This document shows positions 37,867-43,703 of a stretch of DNA of 43,703 bases, one piece after another. How positions within the stretch are numbered: the first letter of the stretch is position 1; each line of letters opens with the position of its first letter. The notes beneath the pieces are model-generated. The model had not been told where the DNA came from. It was given only the letters and a program-made list of their open reading frames with translations, and made no database searches. Position numbers and translations under genes: made by a program. This stretch comes from Sergeia podlipaevii (Eukaryota > Euglenozoa > Kinetoplastea > Trypanosomatida > Trypanosomatidae). The stretch is taken from contig JASANZ010002083.1 of the NCBI GenBank assembly GCA_030849805.1, positions 1 through 43,703 of the forward strand, in the 5' to 3' direction.

Positions 37867-40197
37867 GAAAAACTGATCACCTGCTTCTTTCCTCCCTACT
37901 TCAATGAAAAAGAGAGATCAAGCAGAGGAGGGGGGGGGCACAAAAATACGCAAGAGAAAGAAAAGATAGAGCCGGTGGACAATTCTAACTATATGGATAT
38001 GTTCTATGCGCAATGCTCAAGGGAAGGTGTGTGTGTGGAGGTAAAAAAAAAAAAATGAGGAAACGTATATACGTGGGTATGTACGTGCAGATACAACCAA
38101 TTTGGTGCTTGGCAACAAGTATATGTTTCACTTAAGCAAAATAGTTTAAAAAAAAAAAGAGAATTTTTAAAAAAAGTTAATAAATGTTGTAGCAAAGAAA
38201 GGATATAATTTCATTAAAGCACAATATACTCAAAAATAGTTTCAAAGGCCATAAAAGAAAAAAAAAGAAAAAATGTTCAGCTTTGGCTCTCTAGGTAGTC
38301 AAATCAATACCACCTCTCTTTGTAGATCGATTTCTTCTTCATTCTCGCTTTCGCGACATTTGACAAAAAAAGATAGGTATCAGTGATGATACAGCATCTT
38401 TTATTTATAGATACTATTTTCCGATTCCCTTCCGTTTCTTTTCCTCCTTCAATTGATATTGCACTCGTACTGTCATCGAAAACGCAGTGGGACTATTGTA
38501 GAGCACCAAAAATCACCAGTAAGAAGAAAAGCGTATTATGTTAGTGTGTATATATCCTTCCAAAAACAAACAAAAAAAATTCTTTCCATAAACAAATGTA
38601 TGCATGTTTTATTTTTTTTTGGCAAATGGAAATGGAGAGGAGAAGAGAGGAGAGAAGAGTGCGTTTTGTAAATAAAAAAAATATAGCAGCTAACTATTGT
38701 CTACGAAGAAAGCAGACTCGCAGCCGATACCATCTCGTGTTTCTCCCTCCTTTGCTGTATCCAAAGTTATATGTTTAATTCATCAACTTAGATTTTTTCT
38801 TGTTTCTTTCTTTCTTTCCTTTCTCTTGTTTTTTTTTTACCTTCATCTACCCTTGGTGATTGGCAATAGTACACGTATATACTAACTCATGCCAACTTTC
38901 ACGTAACATGTGTCTTACGCAGAGAAAGCACCTCGCTATCATTACATATATACATTCACATTCCCTTCTAAGAAGTGAAAACGAAAAAAAAAAGGGTTAG
39001 AAGCGAATTCATGGAGAGGGGAGGGGGAGAGAGAAAAATGGAATGTAAACTTTGAAGGTAACTGTGCGGAGGAAAAAGGAAACGGTAAAAGACACTTTTC
39101 CGACAAAAGCACATAACTTCAAACTGCACAGTGCAGAAAATAATAATAAAAATAAAAAAGCTGACTCATGCGCCAGCATATAGTATCCGTTCACATCTTC
39201 ACACCATCGCTTTTTGACACACACACACAAAAAAAAAAACTGACCACAACAAGTGCATGGGTATCTTCTCCATGAAAAGAACCAGGGAAGAAAGCGCCAC
39301 ACACACACGATCGACTGCACACACACACAAAGAAAAGAAAACGAGGCAACCAGATGAAAAAAAGGAAAAAAATTGTTGCAGTCCTGCTTCATTCACAAAA
39401 AAATGGATAGAAAAAGAAAAGAAACAGTATAGTTCATCCACAGAGATGCACTTCTCCTTTCTATGGATGGTACAACGACACCACAGCTGTGGTGTAATGC
39501 AGAGTGTGGGGAAACACTAGCCGGCTCCTCGCTCTTTATTGATTATTCTCTGCATGGCCATCTTTTTTTTGCTACAGTTGTTAGTGTCTCTCGTTCTTTT
39601 CCATTTCCTTTCCACACACCGCTAACAGGCGAAGCCAGCAATACCTCCTACAAAAACACAATAGCAAACACACCAAAAAAAAGAAGTATATCAAATCATT
39701 ATAGTATATATGAAAATACAAGGTAGAAATGGGTGAACAAAGAGTACAGTTCCCCACCAGAAAGCAAAAAAAAAAACCTCAATATCATAACACAGCACAA
39801 TTTCCAAATACAACAAAAAAGCACAGTAAAATAAATATATAGATAAAAAAAAATGAAGCATTTCATACACAAGCACATAAGTACTGAAGAAACATATCAC
39901 ATTCTGATCCCTTCTGGCACACTCAACAAACCAAAAGAGAGACAGAAAAAAAAATAGAAAGAAAATGCAGAAAGATATTTAAAAAAAAATAAAAGAAGCC
40001 TCCCCCCACATTCGTTTTCCTTTGAATCAGAGGCTCCACAAATCACGTATGTACCTTCCGCACCACATCCACCTTGCGTGCCGAATTCATTCAAAAGTGA
40101 TATACACTATTAAAAAAGGGTTACTTAGAATTTAAAGAAAAATAACTAATAATATTCCATACTTTTATTCCTACACACCCATTTAAAACAAAGATTG
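37867..40197. other. 2.33-kb spacer between transporter copies 2 and 3
   Basis: AT-rich, with A- and T-runs, CA repeats (39219-39227; 39300-39308) and an 18-nt perfect palindrome at 39478-39495. Several minus-strand frames of 10-20 codons (for example ATG 38476, MTVRVQYQLKEEKKRKGIGK) are within chance length. No gene seen. Confidence 0.55.
39478..39495. repeat. 18-nt perfect palindrome
   Basis: acaccacagctgtggtgt reads the same on both strands, with no central spacer. It lies in the spacer between transporter copies 2 and 3, with GC content well above its surroundings. It may be a protein-binding site or a hairpin in the 3' or 5' untranslated part of an array transcript, or chance. Confidence 0.8.
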
Positions 40198-41877
40198 TTA
40201 TTCCCCACCTGCAATTGAGTAGATAGTGGCGCCAGTGCCAAACACAACGCCGACCACGCCCACCACAAGCATCACATAGGACATAACGTACATCAGCCAG
40301 CCCTGCTTCTGCGGAGTGAAGCCACCAGAATATATCACCATCAGTGCAGGGAAGATAAAGCCCAGGAAGCCACCGCAGATAGAACCAGTGAACCCAAACA
40401 CAATGTTGATCTTCGGGATGAACAGACCAAGAATCATGCAGATGCAAGAGAAGACACCAACCACGATAAGATGCTGCCACATCGGAATGTTGTCCACAAA
40501 GGTGCCAGCGGGATCATCATCGCCATCCACGGCTCCTGTAGCAGCAGCCGGGTGCTCCTCGCAGTCGAGAGGCGCCTCGTTGCTCTCGGACACTCTATCA
40601 GCGGGGACAGCAGCGTGACGGTACTTCTTGGTCCACCCAATCGCATAGTAGATGGAGTTGCGGGCACCAAGGTGCTGAAGCGCAAAAGCAACGCAGAGCT
40701 TCAGAAGCACACCCACGTATGCTACCATTACCTCGCCCTCAGCCACAGGGTTGTACATCAGAAGTAGCGAGTTCGTGCCGAGAGCCTCAGCGCCAAAGTC
40801 AAAGTATCCAAAGATGCTCACAAAGCAATAAATTACAAATGTGATCACCATGGCCAGTGCGCCGGCCTTGGTCATGGTATCCGGAGAGCGGATCTCAGGG
40901 CGGAGATCGTAGTAACACTCCGTGGCGGCAATTTGCATCACGAACGCAAACATGAAAGTGCCAAGCTGCCCAAGTGCAGGATTACCAGTGCGAAACAGGT
41001 AGATGTTGTCACCATCGTTCTGGCCCAAGTGTCCAGTGAACTCGATGTTATCCTTGTGCTCCGGCAGGCCGTTCATGCAGCTGTGCACGACAATAATAAT
41101 GCAAAAGTACAGCATCATTGCAATAGCAATGAAAGAAACGTAGCGAAGCGAGTTGACGTGCTTGGGGATGACTAAAGGTAACATGAACACAAGCCAGATC
41201 AGGAAAGCGACGAGACGGCGACCGTTGGCGCTGGCGATGTACTCAAGTGACTTGTTGTCTGGGTCGCGGCGAGAGGCTTCAGTAAAAATAGGCTTGAACA
41301 GGTCCTGTATGCTGATGATATACCCAACGCATGATCCAAAGCAATTGAACCAGCGAATGAACGCAGCCCAGTAAGCGAAGGCGTGGTGCCACTGGGGGAA
41401 TAGCGCCTGAATGATACCTTCAAAGCTGCGCGAGCCACTCCTTTCAGCTCCAATGGCAAACATGCGGATCGAGAAGGCGGTGAACACGGCGAAAATGACA
41501 AGGTAAATCATTGCAACAACAAGACCACACGAGTTCATGGCGCCAGGCAGACCCAAAATACCAGCACCAATGGACGTGGACGCCATAATCAAGGCACTCG
41601 ACAAGATACCGCCGGAGGGTAACACCTTCTCCACAGCCCCACCAAGGCACTTGGTCACCTTGCTGAAGCATGGGCAAGAGGCACAGCAGCCATCGGTGCT
41701 CTCAACTGAGACATTGGGGTCAGAGTCCTCATTGAGGTCCGCAATGTCTGCTCCAAGAAACACATCTCCTGTCTGTTCCTTAGCAGGATAGTGAAGTTCT
41801 GCCATTTCACGGTTCAGCTCCTCCCTCGGGGGGCTTACAAAAGGTGCTCGGTCGCTGGCAGTCGATTTAGTCGACAT
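40198..41877 (-). CDS. Amino-acid transporter, AAAP family (array copy 3)
   Basis: Protein of 559 aa and about 11 membrane helices, the shortest and most upstream copy of the array. ASTSIGAGILGLPGAMNSCG marks helix 1, and FGFTGSICGGFLGFIFPALMV lies near the end. The N-terminal tail (about 85 residues) is acidic with CCASCPCFSKV just before helix 1. The cytosolic loop before the last helices is short and acidic (DGDDDPAGTFVDNIP). The core is closest to copy 2 through the middle and the NIPMWQHLIVVGV region. Substrate unknown; a proton-linked amino-acid importer is the family expectation. The ATG at 41877 follows a 9-nt T-run and CCACACCAG (AG at 41896-41895) with a 17-nt leader. Confidence 0.93.
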   Translation of the reverse strand: MSTKSTASDRAPFVSPPREELNREMAELHYPAKEQTGDVFLGADIADLNEDSDPNVSVESTDGCCASCPCFSKVTKCLGGAVEKVLPSGGILSSALIMASTSIGAGILGLPGAMNSCGLVVAMIYLVIFAVFTAFSIRMFAIGAERSGSRSFEGIIQALFPQWHHAFAYWAAFIRWFNCFGSCVGYIISIQDLFKPIFTEASRRDPDNKSLEYIASANGRRLVAFLIWLVFMLPLVIPKHVNSLRYVSFIAIAMMLYFCIIIVVHSCMNGLPEHKDNIEFTGHLGQNDGDNIYLFRTGNPALGQLGTFMFAFVMQIAATECYYDLRPEIRSPDTMTKAGALAMVITFVIYCFVSIFGYFDFGAEALGTNSLLLMYNPVAEGEVMVAYVGVLLKLCVAFALQHLGARNSIYYAIGWTKKYRHAAVPADRVSESNEAPLDCEEHPAAATGAVDGDDDPAGTFVDNIPMWQHLIVVGVFSCICMILGLFIPKINIVFGFTGSICGGFLGFIFPALMVIYSGGFTPQKQGWLMYVMSYVMLVVGVVGVVFGTGATIYSIAGGE

Positions 41878-41894
41878 TGCGGGAGTGAGAAAGT
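41878..41894 (-). promoter_or_regulatory. Predicted trans-splice acceptor and leader of transporter copy 3
   Basis: The minus strand reads TTATC, a T-run and CCACACCAG; AG is at 41896-41895 and 17 nt separate it from the ATG. Confidence 0.6.
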
Positions 41895-43703
41895 CTGGTG
41901 TGGAAAAAAAAAGATAATTAGAGACTTATTGAAGAACGAAGCAGGTTAAGTAGTCTGTGATACACCGCCAATTGTAAAATCAGTAGCCTTATCTCCTGAT
42001 ATCCACTGTTGCACACACACAAAAAAAGGATTCTAAGCGTGTGTCGGAGGTGTAAACTGAATTGAATGCAATATTGCAAATATATAATGCAAACAACTTT
42101 CTTTAAAATATGTAGATTGTTTAACTAACATCACGAATGATCAAGATAAAGAGCAAAGCAAAAAAAAAAAGAAGGGGTATGAAGCGTTCATTGTTAAGAA
42201 ATCCAATTTGAATTAAGTGCTAATAACAAAAAATAAGGCGACAAGATATGAGGCGTCTAGCCGCGTAGCGTCGTTGAATGCGCTGTATTCACAAAAAAAC
42301 AAAATGCCGTCCCTCGGTTCCAACAAACCGAATGTATGTTATTCGTTTCTCTTGTATTATCATTTTTCTTCTTCAATGCCAACTCATCAAAGGCTAACAT
42401 AGTATGCATACCTTTCTTTTGTCACCTGCCAACGCAGAAATACAAACCGCTGAATACAGCAAAAATAAAAAACAAACCAGTACAGTCATCCCATATATGT
42501 ACCATACATGTTGTCCTTTTGATATATATATATATATTACTTTCTTATATACTCGCATTAAAGGGGTAAAATAGTAATAATAATTTTTTAAAAAAACGAG
42601 AATGACCCTCTTTTCCCAGATGTTCTACATTAAAATAAAAGCTTTAAGATGCAGGTCCTTCCTGTGCTATCCAATATAAAACAAATATAGGTACATAGGG
42701 TAAACAGTAAAAAAAGAGAAAATGAAAACGTTTTGGGTTCAGAATACTATTAAAAGGGAAAACTCAACACAAGAGAAAAGGAAAAAAACCTTGGTATATA
42801 TATATGTATAGTTGCGTTCGCATTCACATTCAGCAACACATGCAGCCGCGCATACCCAGCTAGGCAGAGATAAGAGCACAACCCACTCAAAGCCTGCAGC
42901 TGTCCTCCCTAACACCTCTCTGCCAGATAAAAACAAAACATCTTCGTTTTTTTTTAAAGCACAAGAAGTGCTCAGATAATCCTCGCAGGAATGGCGCCGA
43001 GTTGCTACCGAATAGAAATATATATATATATGTACCTCCTCTGCTCTGGACCCTCTGCAAATACTGGCGCCAGAGTGCTCTTTATGTCTGCAGAGTCTTC
43101 ATAATGTTATTGATTCCCTCATTCCCATTGAAGCTTCTTGGGAGACATAAGCTAATATCACACACGAGGGAGAGAGCAAAGAAAAAAAAAAACACGCAAC
43201 ATAAAGAAAAGTACGCGTTGCATTTATGCCTCAAACAGCTTAAAAGGGGGGGAGGGGAAGAAAAGTACATATTCAGAGAAAACAGCAACACCACTAGCTA
43301 CTCCTATACCAACATAAACATAGACTAGAGTGCGCCGACTACATAATCGACAATAAAAAAAAATTGTGTACACTACCGTCCTTGTATAAATTCCAAAGGC
43401 AAACACACACACACACACACGCGCGCGCTTTAGATGATTAGCAAAAAAAAAAAAAAAAAAATATGCACCATAGGTTGTGATATAAAATAAAACAAGCTGG
43501 AAAAGACTTCTTAATTTTCAAATTGTTCACGTTTTTCAACACGGTGTAAGAAAGATTAATGAATAGAGTTTCAAAGTATAAATATATAAAACGTGAACTA
43601 GATTCATCACTTCGAAGAAAATATATATCAAGCAGATATCATTTAGCTAAACGAAGGTATTTTCAAAAGTATAAAAAAAAAAAGTTGACTGCTGCCCTTC
43701 ACA
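41895..43703. other. Spacer upstream of the transporter array, right edge
   Basis: 1.8-kb AT-rich spacer with TA runs (42521-42537; 42796-42808; 43017-43031), a CA/CG repeat at 43404-43427 and A-runs. On the minus strand a strong acceptor-like signal (T-run, CTTTGCTCTCTCCC, then ATATTAG, AG near 43153-43152) precedes a nine-codon ORF from ATG 43148 (MSPKKLQWE, stop 43119-43121). GC-richer patches at 42815-42935 and 43030-43110 contain ATG-less protein-like frames. No conventional gene. Confidence 0.5.

Noticed and set aside
1..43703. tRNA, rRNA, transposon, CRISPR array or strand-switch region
   Set aside because: I looked for tRNA T-loop words, long terminal or inverted repeats, reverse-transcriptase or transposase motifs and regularly spaced repeats and found none. 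All supported genes point the same way.

Overview
This window is nuclear DNA of a trypanosomatid (kinetoplastid) protist. Fourteen confident protein genes lie one after another, all on the minus strand, with no visible intron and with spacers of 0.4 to 2.4 kb. The spacers are AT-rich and full of poly(A)/poly(T), TA, CA/GT and TAA runs, while the coding regions are clearly richer in GC. Most coding starts are preceded, in the transcript sense, by a long pyrimidine run and then the first AG, which is how spliced-leader trans-splice acceptors look. TAA, TAG and TGA all serve as stops, so the code is standard. Several proteins have kinetoplastid character (mitoribosomal bS16m, AAT-type amino-acid transporters, an EF-hand/FUN14 protein). 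I cannot name the genus with certainty.

Layout in transcription order (right to left). At the right is a tandem array of three AAAP-family amino-acid transporters (41877-40198, 37866-36055, 33706-31934) separated by spacers of about 2.3 kb. Next come an unrecognised 186-aa protein (29700-29140), the large subunit of class Ia ribonucleotide reductase (27877-25493), a 272-aa coiled-coil protein (23110-22292), and a 1645-aa CCR4/Angel-type endonuclease/exonuclease/phosphatase with very large low-complexity insertions (20201-15264). Then follow an EF-hand plus FUN14-like membrane protein (13347-12541), mitochondrial ribosomal protein bS16m (11383-10814), an N-terminally anchored armadillo-like protein (10263-9025), a 959-aa short-chain-dehydrogenase-like protein carrying a zinc-ribbon-like motif (7869-4990), a Tctex1-type dynein light chain (4468-4091), ribosomal protein uS11/RPS14 (3640-3206), an LSm5-like Sm-fold protein (2687-2262) and a single-membrane-span kinetoplastid protein (1702-980).

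The genes do not form one pathway. The order reflects a directional polycistronic unit, in which each mRNA is capped by trans-splicing and control is mostly post-transcriptional. There is no strand switch, tRNA, rRNA, transposon or CRISPR array that I can recognise.

The most interesting extra signals are in the spacers. There are short GC-richer islands and very short ORFs directly behind convincing splice acceptors, for example a 43-codon hydrophobic ORF at 462-593 and a 22-codon acidic ORF at 30822-30890. Also notable are an 89-nt perfectly conserved tract between two of the transporter genes, the split catalytic domain of the giant nuclease, the dehydrogenase that lacks the catalytic tyrosine, and the calcium-sensor/FUN14 fusion.
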